A stretch of 64,000 nt of DNA, taken from Dolomedes plantarius. Lineage: Eukaryota; Arthropoda; Arachnida; Araneae; Dolomedidae. Under the pieces are notes generated by a model that saw nothing but the letters and a program-made list of their open reading frames with translations, ran no database searches and had not been told where the DNA came from. This document shows positions 29,355-39,926 of the stretch, piece after piece. Each line of letters starts with the position of its first letter. The stretch's first letter is position 1. The translations under genes were made by a program, and so were the position numbers. The stretch is from the NCBI GenBank assembly GCA_907164885.2, contig OU015490.1:216099634-216163633 (forward strand), read 5' to 3'.

Positions 29355-29714
29355 ATACTCCTACTGATCACCCGATCTCGGTAAACGGTAGCAGGAGATA
29401 CGGTTGTAATAGTTAATAAAGTTAGGATGAAGTTGATTAATATAATATCTATTAATTTATAATTTATCATACTATCTATTAATCTTACTGTCTAGTTTTA
29501 ATATTATTTTAAGCTCGTTACTCGTACTTTTCCCAATAAAAGTAATTAACATTGAAAAATCGTATTTTTTGCCTACTTTTACAAAACTGATCAAAGTGTG
29601 CAACCTCTAAATATTATCCAATCCTATTGAAATTTGGCATATATATCTTTTACATCGCTGAGACTCGGGGCCTGAGCAAAGTCATAATGCTCAGGTCCCG
29701 AGCATATGACATAT

Positions 29715-29754
29715 GTTAGGGTGTTTCATATTTGGAAAAATGAAATACCCTAAC
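29715..29754. repeat. Short hairpin, 15 bp stem
   Basis: GTTAGGGTGTTTCAT and ATGAAATACCCTAAC pair with one mismatch around a 10-base loop. A second small inverted repeat (CCTGAGCA ... TGCTCAGG) lies just upstream at 29671-29697. It may be the end of a mobile element. Confidence 0.7.
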
Positions 29755-29756
29755 TA

Positions 29757-29866
<110 letters not shown>

Positions 29867-29929
29867 TTTAAAGATATTCATATGCTTTTTAGTAATAATG
29901 CTACATATTTTCAGACTTTATATGAGTTT

Positions 29930-30140
29930 CAGAAATAAACCAAAATATTTCTAATTATTCATCGTCATTTAAATAGTTATTTTACACAGATAATATAAAC
30001 TTGAAAATAAAAGTGTGGCAAAATAATACTCATTTATATATGCTTTAACTGCACCATTAAATGTCAGATTATTGTTATTAAAACTGTGAGGCAGCATAAG
30101 GATTTGTTTTGGCGAAATGAGCTTTAACCAGTGCTTCAAA

Positions 30141-30180
<40 letters not shown>

Positions 30181-30550
30181 GCTAAATGTGAACTGTCACT
30201 TTGAAAACTTTTCCTTCCTTGTCTAGACTTCCTCTCGTACCATATATTTTACAGACATCTCATCTTCAAGCTCTTCACATTTTTTTTTCACTGAATCTAT
30301 AAATCAATTCGCAGTTGACGACAACTACAGGAATTCACAGACAAAGATGAATTATTCCTTTCCTTTTTCGTTTCTGTTACCATATATAACGCTGAATTTT
30401 ACACTCAGAAAAATTCTTCACAACACATGAATTCATTTATAAAGACATACATATTTTTTTAAAATCCGTTAAAATGTTACAGATAAAATAGATTATTCAT
30501 CCTTCAGGGTAAAGCATTTATCAAATCATTCTTAAATAATAGACAGCATT
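29930..30550 (+). repeat. Dispersed repeat family R600, copy 2
   Basis: Same motif series as 22400-22870 and 31030-31625: TTTAACCAGTGCTTCAAAG, TCTAGACTTCCTCTCGTAC, TTTACAGACATCTCATC, CTGAATCTATAAATCA and ATAACGCTGAATTTTAC. A (CA)n run at 30140-30172 has expanded within this copy where the others read CACAAACACC or CGCACACTC. Confidence 0.7.
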
Positions 30551-30597
30551 TTCTTTGTTTTATCACCTGTTTAAATCCGATGAATTATATAATTAAT

Positions 30598-30599
<2 letters not shown>

Positions 30600-30674
<75 letters not shown>
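30600..30674. repeat. (TA)n microsatellite
   Basis: A pure TA run of about 75 bp. Confidence 0.95.
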
Positions 30675-30677
<3 letters not shown>

Positions 30678-30751
30678 CATGCTCCTATGCTGTAATACTT
30701 TATTATATCCTTTGAATATATTTAAAGGCATTCCAGGAAGAAATCTACAAA

Positions 30752-30999
30752 TGAGGCGGTGAAAGGCAAAGTGGTGTAAGTCACATTTTCAACTTTTTTT
30801 ATTTGAGGGCAAAAATGGAATCTCCATGTTCAGTTTATAGTGGAATTGCAAATAATTATTATTTGTAATATCATAATAATTATTATGAATTATAATTTGT
30901 TCATTTTATAGTGGAATTATTGTAGTTTTTGCAGTAAAACGCTTTTGATTTACACCACTTGACTTACTGACTTACACCACTTTGCCTTTCACCGCCTCA
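30752..30999. mobile_element. MITE with 32 bp perfect terminal inverted repeats
   Basis: TGAGGCGGTGAAAGGCAAAG continued by TGGTGTAAGTCA is found inverted and identical at the other end. Inside the right end a second inverted GTGGTGTAAAT-like copy follows. Two AGTTTATAGTGGAATT-like segments repeat in the centre. Length is 248 bp and there is no coding capacity. The target site is unclear (AAA or CAA on both sides). Perfect ends suggest recent activity. Confidence 0.85.
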
Positions 31000-31029
31000 A
31001 ACGATAAAAATTTATATTTATTTTGTGTA

Positions 31030-31625
31030 ATAAACCAAAATACATTTAATATTTCATAGAATTTTAAGGAATTATTTTACAAATACAATAGTAATTCAAA
31101 AATAGTGAGACAGAATTAATATTCATTACATGATATGCTTTAGCTAAACACATTCCGTTTCAGATTAATTGTATTAAATATTTCGACGTCGTATCATGAT
31201 CTGTTTCGGCCTAATCAGCTTTAACTAGTGCCGCAAAGGCACAAACACCGATAAAAGTAAACCTTCGCTTTGATGAATTGAGAAAGAAACTTTTCTTTCC
31301 CTGCCTTGACTTCCTTTCGTACCAGATAGTTTACAGACATTCCATCTTTAAGCTGCTCACATTTTTTCACTGAATCTATAAATCAGTTTGCAGTTGACGG
31401 CAAGTACAGGATTCCGCCGACAAAGATGAATTAATCAGCTCTGCTTTTTCCTATCTGGTATAACGCTGAATTTCACTCCCAGTGAAAAATGCTTCACTAT
31501 ATAAAAGTTGATTTTTTTTCAGACATACTTCTGCTTTCAAAAGTAGTTAAAATAGTATAGTGATTTTTTTTCCCATTCAGGGTTAAACATTTTCAGAAAC
31601 CATGTTAAATCATGGTTAGAATCTT
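31030..31625 (+). repeat. Dispersed repeat family R600, copy 3
   Basis: Shares with copies 1 and 2 CAGCTTTAACTAGTGC, GACTTCCTTTCGTACCAG, GTTTACAGACATTCCATC, CACTGAATCTATAAATCAG and ATAACGCTGAATTTCAC. It lies about 1.06 kb downstream of copy 2 in the same orientation, so copies 2 and 3 may be a local duplication split by (TA)n and the MITE. Confidence 0.7.
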
Positions 31626-31889
31626 TTCTTTATTAATAGCTGGCAGAACGTTTAAAAATAGCAAATAATGTTATTCAATGAAATATTTAATCTCGTCTTT
31701 ATATTTCTTTGTTATTTCATATAGTGTAAAATTAACATCACAGTAAAAAAAAGGCCAAATAGACAGTTGATATTGAGACTGTTTCTCCTTTTTGTTCTGT
31801 GACTATTTAATAAAACTTTAAAAGCTATTTTCTAGTTTTGATTCATTTATTATTTATCCATTTAACATTTATTTCAGGGCCTGAAATAG

Positions 31890-32228
31890 CCTATTGGGGA
31901 TGCGTTGGCTTTTGGCTCCGAGATTGCTCATTTCGATTCAAGACGACGTCATGAAATACCTTCATGTTTAGGATGAATATGGATACGTTAAATCCGTAGA
32001 CTGGAAAGTCACAGATGGGGTCAGAGAGGTTGGGAGAAGGAAAGATCCCACCCCCGGATGTACCCCTTAGATGTTCTCGGTAAAACTTAAGGAACCACCT
32101 TTCCAAGTCCGCTTCAAACCTTGTGCTGGTCCGGTGACATTGTAGAGCAGAGCAGCAATCTTCAGCTAGCAGAGCCTATATGGGCCTGGTCCCGAACATC
32201 GAGCTTAAGGTCAACAACGACTCAACAA
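31890..32228 (+). mobile_element. tRNA-derived SINE, copy 1
   Basis: Its body shares with the copy at 59470-59814 the segments TGTTCTCGGTAAAACTTAAG, CCTATATGGGCCTGGTC and a CAACAACG...CAACAACAC tail. Near the 5' end CATTTCGATTCAAGAC resembles the polymerase III B box. The A box is weak. SINEs of this kind move with LINE machinery and carry no protein. Confidence 0.55.
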
Positions 32229-32519
32229 CACACTTATTTTTATATGTGAAAACTCTACTGCAGATCAGATTTTCAATATTTAATTGACGTATTAATGTTT
32301 TATGTAAAAAGAATTGATTATGAAAATTGCAAAAAATCGGGCTTAATTGATTTTAAATAGAGTAACCAGAATTTATTTTTGTAACTTGATGTTTGCGACA
32401 CGCTCATACTCATAATTATTTCCAAAAGACATATTTCTCACATTTGCATGCTAAGGGAGTTAGGTATTCATTCCACTTCAATAGTTTCCTCTCTATCAGA
32501 TCATTTAGTGGAGCATATA
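32229..32519. other. AT-rich DNA, no gene seen
   Basis: Nothing recognisable between the SINE and the palindromic element. Confidence 0.4.
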
Positions 32520-33254
32520 CAGGTTTCTCACCTATATCCGTTACACCCCCCTTAACTTGTAATCGGTGACAGCTTAGGTCATAAAGTTGGTGTCTAGGTA
32601 TAATAAAAAGGCTATGCACTACTCAATGAGACAACTTACGACGTCATCTATTGACAGGTTTTGGAATTAGCGTTTTTATCTCAAAAACGGTACGAGATAC
32701 GGGGAAAAAGTCAATTACAAAGTTGTTCAGCATCATAGATCTAGTAAGAAAATACACCTTGCGCGCATTAATGCTCAAAACAGAATGTAAAAAATGAACA
32801 TTTGATTGGTCACGATTTCGAAAATCGTAATGTCATAAAGAGGGGAAGACAGAAACTGAGACACTCTCCATTAGCCAGTATACACATTTGCACTCTGGAC
32901 TAGATTTCTCGCTGCACATTGTGCAACATCCACTCTTTTATGACATGACAATTTTCGAAATCATGACTAAACAAATGTTCATTTTCTACATTCTGTTTTA
33001 AGTATTAATGTGCGCAGCATGTCGGTTCTTACTAAAATGATGATGCTGAAGAACTTTGTTATTCACTTTTTTCCCTATCTCGTACTGTTTTTGAGATAAA
33101 AACGCTAATTCCAAATTTTCCGATAGATGTCGGTGTAAGTCGTCTCATCGAGTAGCGCATAGCCTTTTTACTATACCTAGACACCAACTTTATGGCCGAA
33201 GATGTCACCGTTTAGGTGTTAAGGGGAGTGTAACGGGTATAGGTGGGAATCCTG
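32520..33254. mobile_element. 735 bp palindromic (foldback) element
   Basis: The left arm (32520 to about 32850) and the right arm (about 32925 to 33254) are inverted copies for about 330 bp with scattered mismatches. Shared blocks include ACGGTACGAGATA, ATTAGCGTTTTTATCTCAAA, CATAAAGTTGGTGTCTAGG and ATTTCGAAAATCGT. The ends are CAGGTTTCTCACCTATA and its inverted match CAGGATTCCCACCTATA, both flanked by TA. No coding remnant recognised. The TA target suggests a Tc1/mariner origin. Confidence 0.85.
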
Positions 33255-33734
33255 TATAGTTTAGTTAAACCTTCTGTGGGAACAGCTGTCTCTCAAGCAG
33301 CTATGTTTTCTTTATTCAACGCTGTGCCCTCCACCCTTTTACCTTGGGTATCGTGAGTCTACACCTGCTTCAGTCAACATCTTGTATTCAGAATAGAAGG
33401 GTGATTCATGATGCCAGCCTTCTATGGTTCAGGTAAAAATTAGAATAATCAGAGCATAAATAAAATATCCCAATCCAACCATTTGTTCGATTTACTAAAT
33501 GCCTATACTAAACGAACATTATTAAAACCTATGAAAATTGGTTCTGTTCAATAGAAGCTGGTCAAGAATTAAGGAGAAATGGTTTGAAGATTGCGGCTAC
33601 TATGAAATGTTATAAACCACAAATACCCTCTGAATTTCTAGTTAGGAATACCTGGGAATGATATAGTCCATCTATGTCTGCCTTCGAGGCACATGTTCCC
33701 ACTAAGCGGGAAAATAATCATGTTCCCTCAGAAG
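33255..33734. other. No supported gene
   Basis: No coding frame or family repeat recognised. Confidence 0.4.
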
Positions 33735-33864
33735 GGTTAAATAACTAGATAACGTAAAAAGACTAGTTTGTAAGTACTTTTTGAAAATATAAAATCTTTC
33801 TGCAAATTCTTTCGTTCTATTTTTATTACATTTGAAAAGTGGAATTCCATTCTGCCGCAACATG
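33735..33864. mobile_element. Fragment of the 12.9 kb MITE family
   Basis: Matches 13400-13524: AAAGACTAGTTTGTAAGT, a TTCTTTCGTTCTATTTTTATT segment and CATTCTGCCGCAACATG, followed by TA. Only the right end is clear; the rest of the element was not found. Confidence 0.6.
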
Positions 33865-34591
33865 TATCACGTGTTCTTGAAGCTAGGAAAAGCTGTAGTT
33901 GTTCCAACTATGACTGGCGTTTCCATCTTTACAATCGTAATTTGTGTCAAAGAAGCTGTGTACACATTTAAATTATGACTATAAACAACGCTAGAGGACA
34001 TTTGGAATTCAGTTTTTGTCTCAAGATTCGATAGCGCTTTGAAGGGAAGACTCAATTTCTAATGGGGCTTTGACGGGAAGAATTTCGTCCTCTGTAATCT
34101 GGCAAAAATCGGGGATCCGCGAAGAACATTATAACGTGTGATTCAAGGTAAGTGTGTTCTAAAAATAAGAAATTCTAGTGCAATTGTGAGATATTTCAAA
34201 AACGTATCAACATTTTTAACTAACAAGAAAGGAAAATGTGCTTTACATACTCTTGAAAACTTCCAAGAAACCTCCAAGGTATGAATTAAAGCCTATTTTT
34301 CATATATTTCAAAGGAAAACAGGAAAGATTGGTTTATAATGTCAACTTACCCCCCTCCCCCCACGTGTGGTACCTAATGCAATAACGAATATCTTCTCAG
34401 AAACAGATCGCTCCATAAAAAAAATCGGAGCTAGAACAAGACTTTTCTGTATTCATTCTGTAAGAAAAATATATTAAGTGACTGCTACTTCTTCCCTGTA
34501 ATTAGGACAGTCACATAACCAGAAACTAAAACCCACTAAATTAATAACATTCACTAACCTTTTTTCGCCTAAATAGGGATTGTTTCTAAGA
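33865..34591. other. No supported gene
   Basis: A C-rich stretch (34352-34361) and short frames only. Nothing recognised. Confidence 0.4.
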
Positions 34592-34683
34592 CAGGGTGCG
34601 GCAGAATATACTCCCCCATTTCAAAGGTTTATGTAAAAAATAACGAAATAAATTACTGAAAATCTTTAGAATACCGAATAGTA

Positions 34684-35263
34684 CAGGGTGCGGCAGAAAG
34701 AATGTTCCGATTTGGAAAGTCAATAACAAAAATACAAAGCAAGATAGAGAAAGAAATATTTAATACCTGAGAAGTACACAATATGTCATTGCCATCCATT
34801 AAGTTTTAAAGATTACATCAGTTAAATGGCGACCGTCATTTTCGATGCATATTTGAAGTCTCTTTCGAAAAATTTCCATGGATCTGCGGATGATGTCAAG
34901 TGGAATCGCCGTGATTTCTTGCGTAATTGCTGCCTTGATTGCTTGCAAATGTGTTGGTTTGTGTTGGTGCACTTTTGATTTGAGAGAGCCCCACAGATAA
35001 AAAAAATGCAACCACTCATGGAAGCAGTTACGCAACAAATCACGGCGATTCCGCGGGACATGATCCTCAGATCCATGCAAAATTTCCGAAAGAGACTTCA
35101 AACTGCATCGAAAATGACGGCCGCCATTTAACTGTTGTAATCTTTAAAACTCAATGGATGACAATGGCATACTGTGTACTTCTGAGGTATAAAAGATTTC
35201 CTTCTCTATTTATATTTTTGCTATTGACGTTCCAAATCAGAACGCTCTTTCTGCCACACCCTG
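34684..35263. mobile_element. 580 bp tail-to-tail palindrome of a mariner 3' end
   Basis: The left arm (34684 to about 34945) and the right arm (about 35005 to 35263) are inverted copies around a spacer of about 60 bp. Both ends read CAGGGTGYGGCAGAAAGA and are flanked by TA. Each arm contains the C-terminal coding part of the same transposase, pointing outward towards its own end. The minus strand of the left arm (34807 to about 34962) reads ITQEITAIPLDIIRRSME, FRKRLQICIENDGRHL and TDVIFKT, then a stop. The plus strand of the right arm (35020-35135) reads VTQQITAIPRDMILRSMQNF and RKRLQT, then shifts by one base. So two 3' ends of one mariner are joined tail to tail. I cannot tell whether it still moved as a unit, but the TA duplication says that it inserted in this form. 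Confidence 0.85.
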
Positions 35264-35286
35264 TACTTATAACCTAATGTTTATCA

Positions 35287-35666
35287 CTAGGTTTTGAAAA
35301 TGACATAAATCAGGTGGCATCCATTATTTACGATCCACTGCCGAATCCGTTCTCTAAAGTTTTCCAACAGACTGTTGGTCATCTCTGGGAGGAATGGCGG
35401 CAAATATCTCACGAAGGGAACACTCACGGAGTCATTACACATTTCCAGGCGTTCTAATGTTCCGAGGATGATCACTTTCTTTCCATTAGTAAAGCCGACC
35501 CATTTACTCACAATTGAAACCCATGGTAGGATTGTTTCCCCATCAGGAACGGTGTCAGTTTGATCCTGAAGCTCGTTTTAAATGCCAGCTGTGTCGCGGT
35601 TACAGAATCGCTGTTTTTAAAGAACCTGTCCATAACAAAACCATGATTTTCTCCGAATGTACTCAT
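35287..35666 (-). pseudogene. Mariner-type transposase with a large internal deletion
   Basis: From ATG 35666 the minus strand reads MSTFGENHGFVMDRFFKNSD and SVTATQLAFKTSF, which resembles the N-terminal helix-turn-helix of this family. Then PFLMGKQSYHGFQL, a stop, GSALLMERK and HPRNIRTPGNV follow. It jumps directly to the C-terminus: REIFAAIPP, TNSLLENFRERIRQ, NNGCHL and VIFKT with a stop at 35287. The catalytic domain is absent, and several frame changes and stops are present. The C-terminal wording (VIFKT) matches that in the nested palindrome, so both come from related lineages. Confidence 0.65.
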
Positions 35667-35680
35667 GGTGTATATTGACA

Positions 35681-37163
35681 ACCAGAAAATCTACCCGCAC
35701 TTTTTCCACCTCCCGTGCGACAATAAAAACGCCGCTCCCTTAACACTTCAGCGTGAGCGCCAATTTTTTTTGGACACCAGCAGGCGCGTGTGGCACAAAG
35801 TTCAACGTCTCTTTCAACCTTGATTATTCCTTTTCTAATAAACATTTTTTTTAAATTGAAAATAAAAATTCTGTCTTTTATGACAACATATAAATTGTTC
35901 ATAATATCGAGATATATTTATAATAAAAGGCAAAAAAATGTAGATACAATCGGCTTATTTCAAAACTGCTAATTGGATCTAAGAGCAACTTGCGAAATGA
36001 TTCCTATTATGTATAAAAACCAAAAAAACAATGAGAGAGTCCATCTTCGTGATAATCGGGATGCCTTGTAATAATTGCACATTTGATCGACTACATCAAC
36101 TCATGCATTTGTCGTATTGTAATCCAGTATAATCGCTGATATACCATGCTTAAATCATGACTACCAATAAATGGGAAGTAATACAGGGGTCAGAAAATCA
36201 GACCTGTAATAGAAAGGGTGTAGCTACAAATAGAAACTGCTTAGAACAATCTACACTTACATGTAAAAACAAACAATTCAAAATTACGAAAATGTTGCAC
36301 TTTATACATGGGCGTTCCCGCTGAAGGATTAACTGTGACCTTCTGAATTATGGGATTCAATTCTGTTGCACCTTTTAAATACTTAGAATTGCTGGAGATA
36401 TTCCATAGTGAATTCATCAAATTAATTACGAAAATTTTTGCGAGATTCGGTTTAGTAGTACATATCACATGTGCTGGAAATAAGTGGCAATTTTTTGTTA
36501 GCAACCTAGCATTTAAAGGATTAATAAGAGAACATTAATAAGAGCTGAAGAAAGATTGATGAAGGGCCCTGGCTGTGGAAGCACCTTACAATGATGTATT
36601 CAGTATACTAGAGAATAAAGTGTCATGCAGTTCGGCAAATAAAATTGAAGCACATTTCGATGAATAAAGTTTGAAATATAGCTAAAATGCTGGCAACAGC
36701 TCAAACAGGATTAGATGTCAGTTCCTATCACTTACAAGAACAACATTAGGCATTCAAATAACAAGAAATTATATTTTAAATGACGTTTATATCAAAAGTA
36801 TCAATTTTTACTACAAAATTCAATAATAATAAAACAATCATATAGCAAAAATGTCTCATTCCGAGATATTATAAACCAGTACAGCATATAGATGGCAACT
36901 ATTCCAAATTTCCTCCGTTTCAGCGATGATCTAAAGAGAGATTAAATAAACTTACGCTGATAACGAATTAATTTTAAGGCAATTTATCTAACGTTCATTT
37001 CGCAATCCAATTTGAACAAAATTACGAAACTTAAGTGGATCAGTGAACTTGCGCACCAGATTCCTAAGGAAAACGCAGAATCAAACGTAGCCCTTCAGTA
37101 ATTAATTATATAACTTCAAATTGAAAATGTTTGACATACACACACATACATAGTACATTCTTG

Positions 37164-37168
<5 letters not shown>
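35681..37168. other. AT-rich DNA, no gene seen
   Basis: A GC-richer patch at 35700-35810 has no feature that I recognise. Short open frames only. Confidence 0.4.

Positions 37169-37251
<83 letters not shown>
37169..37251. repeat. (TA)n microsatellite
   Basis: A pure TA run of about 83 bp abutting the Helitron 3' end. Confidence 0.95.
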
Positions 37252-37252
<1 letters not shown>

Positions 37253-39134
37253 TAGCTTTATATACCTGGCGTTGCACGGGTGAACCCTTAATAAAGCTTA
37301 CTTGTATGATATGTATATTTGTATTTTATGGCAATCTATACCCCTCTCCACTGGTCATCATCCCATCAGCATATTATAATAACCCCCCCCCCTCCCCATG
37401 CTAATGTCAGCATTAAAATGTTTCTTTCAATTTTGATAACCCGCTGGATCCCGGCCCTTCGAGGAGTTTGAGGGCTTCCCCGTAAACCCTTGTGAAAATC
37501 GCCGGTTTCATAAACAAAGAATTACCTGACGTTGCCCAGGATAATAAAAATGTATGGAGTTAACCTGAGCTCTAGATGTATACGTACTAACAACCGAAAT
37601 ATATACAATTCACACACACACACACTTTTCCACACTTCATTTAATTAAGATTGATCTCTCTCTTTTCTCCTACGACCAATTTGATGTTCAAAATGGTGAT
37701 ATATAGGAAATATAAATTATTCGATTGTTTCTAGCAATTTTTTCAAAATCTAAAGCGAATGCCGAAAAATCATGACATTGATCGTGTTTGTTACATTTAA
37801 TCGTGTTTCTTACATTTTAAATCAAGAATCTTATGGATATCTGTTTCCTTCTTTGAGATATGACGGAATATGTAAAAAACACGTAAAAACACGTTTAGCC
37901 CCCCTAACCCCGTGGGGGCCAAATTTTGAAAAATCCTTAAATTGTTTTTTAGGTATTCATATTCCTTAGATTTTAAAGCAAGAATCTTATGGATATCTGT
38001 TTCTTTCTTTGAGATATGAGGTAATATGTAAAAAATACGTTTTGCCCCCTCCCCCCCCCCATGGGGGGACCGAATTTTGAAAATCCTGAAATTGGTTTTA
38101 ATGTATTCGTGTTCCTTACATTTTAAAGCAAGAATCTTATGGATATCTGTTTCTTTCTTTGAGATATGAAGGAATACGTGAAAAACACGTTAAGCCCCCC
38201 CCTCCCCGTCCCCTGGGGCCAAATTTTAAAAAATCCTGAAATTGGATTTAAGGTATTCGTGTTCCTTACATTTTAAAGTAAGAATCTTATGGACATCAAT
38301 TTCCTTCTTTGAGATACGAAAGAATATGTAAAACACATGTTTTGCCCCCCTCCCCCCCTTGGGGGGCGATTTTTGAAAAATCGCTTCTTAAATGACGCCT
38401 TCAGCCCAAAAGTAATAAGCTCTTAAAATTTGATATCTGTATCTCCAATAGTTTTTGCTGGGTGTTGATTTCTTTATATATATAGATAAAACACGTAAGA
38501 ACACGTTTAGCCCCCCTCTCCCCCTTGGGAGACGAATTTTGAAAAATCCTGAAATTGGTTTTTAGGTATTCATGTTTCTTACATTTTAAAGCAAGAATCT
38601 TATGGATATCGATTTTCTTCTTTGAGATATAAAGGCATATGTAAAAAACGTGTTTTGCCCCCCTTCCCCCCTTGGGGGTCGAATTTTGAAAAATCCTGAA
38701 ATTGGTTTTTAGGTATTTATGTTCCTTACGTTTTAAAGCAAGAATCTTATGGATATCTGTTTTCTTCTTCGAGATATGAAGGAAAATGTGATAAAACACG
38801 TAAAAACACGTTTTTCCCCCTCCCCCCCCTTGGGGGCCTAATTTTGAAAAATCCTGAAATTGGTTTTTAGGTATTCATGTTACTTACATTTTAAAGCAAG
38901 AATGTTATGGATATCAATATCCTTCTTTGAGATATGAAGGAATATGCAAAAAACACGTTTTGCCCCCCTCCCCCCCTGGGGGGTCGAATTTTGAAAAATC
39001 GCTTCTTAAATGACGCCTTCAGCACAAAAGTAATAAGCTCCTAAAATTTGATATCTGTATCTCCAATAGTTTTTGCTGGGCGTTGATACGTGTATGTATA
39101 TATATGTCAGGACTTCTTCCTTTATAGATATAGA
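37252..39134 (-). mobile_element. Non-autonomous Helitron with G-rich minisatellite, copy B (inverted)
   Basis: Read on the minus strand it starts A|TCTATATCTATAAAGGAAG and AAGTCCTGAC, and ends ACCCGTGCAACGCCAGGTAT then ATAAAGCTAG|T. ACCCG(T)...(C)AGGT forms the short GC stem expected about 10 bases before a Helitron 3' CTAG. The insertion lies between A and T. It matches copy A (24943-27698) at both ends and in the interior but has about 7 minisatellite units instead of about 13. No Rep/helicase frame. Confidence 0.8.
37800..39010 (-). repeat. Minisatellite inside Helitron B, about 150 bp unit
   Basis: AAGAATCTTATGGATATC recurs near 37826, 37980, 38131, 38280, 38590, 38745 and 38900. Each unit carries a run of C on the plus strand (G on the element strand). 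The unit containing TTTTTGCTGGG occurs twice (38450 and 39070), showing that the start of the element has been duplicated into the array, as in copy A. Confidence 0.85.
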
Positions 39135-39673
39135 TAAAAAAATCGTAAGGGATATGCATTTTTTTGGGATAATATCCAATCGTCTGCTGCATTAGAAAGA
39201 GAAAAAAATATTTTTTTGTCTATTTAGTTGTAACGGACGTGACGATAAATTTATTGAAAGTACCAGAAAAAGAAATCACGTGATCAGCATTTAATAAATT
39301 AAATTCTAAAAATTAATCTTTAAAAACTCACGAAAAATCAGGAAATTGAGGTAAAAATTCGAAAAAAATTTCATTTTGAAGGATTTTTTATGATCTTTCT
39401 CGTGATATAAATTTTATAACCCTCAATGTATTATTTTAAATGCAAACGTAAAAAAAAGTTTAAAAAACAGCTTAAAAACTTAATTTTAAAAAATCTAAGA
39501 AGAATTTTTGAAAAATCTTTCTTAGTGCACCCCTACACTATTAGAAGAATCGCCATGCAAAATTTCAGCCCTTTAGGTCCAGCGGTTTGGTCTGTGCGTT
39601 GTATGTCAGTCAGTCAGTCAGTGAATGAATGAGTCAGTTACGGAACTGTTTTATATATATAGATAGATATAGA
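39135..39673 (-). mobile_element. Helitron 5' part, related to the 20.1 kb copy
   Basis: On the minus strand it starts A|TCTATATCTATCTATATAT, then AAAACAGTTCCGTAACTGAC with (GACT) repeats and a GCACAGACCAAACCGCTGGA segment. About 525 bp match 20371-20905. Its 3' half is missing; Helitron B adjoins exactly at the break, so B probably inserted here and remodelled it. Confidence 0.75.
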
Positions 39674-39776
39674 TTAAACGTTTGTCACTTTGAGAAACGT
39701 TTAATTGACAAAACGTTTACAATATAGACGTTTACAATATAGACGTTTACAATATAAACGTTTACAATTGACAAAC
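39674..39776. repeat. 15 bp tandem repeat with AAACGTTT palindromes
   Basis: ACGTTTACAATATAG-type 15-mers repeat about four times (39712-39770). AAACGTTT, a perfect palindrome, occurs repeatedly in and around the array. Noncoding. Confidence 0.85.
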
Positions 39777-39926
39777 GTTTATAGATACACATTGGTATCT
39801 CAAAATTAGAGTAAGAGATGAAATAAAAATACAAAAATAAAAAAAGGATTTTAAGTAAAGAATGTTTTTTTAATTATTTTAAGCCCTAAAATAATATTCA
39901 AATTAATATTACGTTACTTAATAATT

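Larger units (their letters stand above)
27767..29669 (-). mobile_element. Class II element with about 145 bp terminal inverted repeats
   Basis: 27767-27910 and the reverse complement of 29530-29669 align over about 145 bp. The arms share CGAGTCTCAG, AAAGATATATATGCCAAATT, TAATATTTAGAGGTTGCACAC, GATCAGTTTTGTAAAAGT and AAAATACGATTTTTCAATGTT. The interior carries broken coding sequence on the minus strand. I could not define a target duplication. Superfamily not assigned. Confidence 0.75.
34592..35680 (-). mobile_element. Deleted mariner-type element hosting a nested palindrome
   Basis: The left end CAGGGTGCGGCAGAATATAC starts at 34592. Its own sequence is interrupted at 34684-35263 by a palindromic element with a TA duplication, and resumes at 35266. 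The minus strand then carries both ends of a transposase gene (35287-35666). The right terminal repeat was not found, so the outer end is truncated or decayed beyond about 35680. Confidence 0.6.

Noticed and set aside
29715..29730. Telomere-like TTAGGG
   Set aside because: A single occurrence within a hairpin, not an array.
39674..39776. CRISPR array
   Set aside because: Repeats of 15 bp without unique spacers in a eukaryotic sequence; it is a simple tandem repeat.
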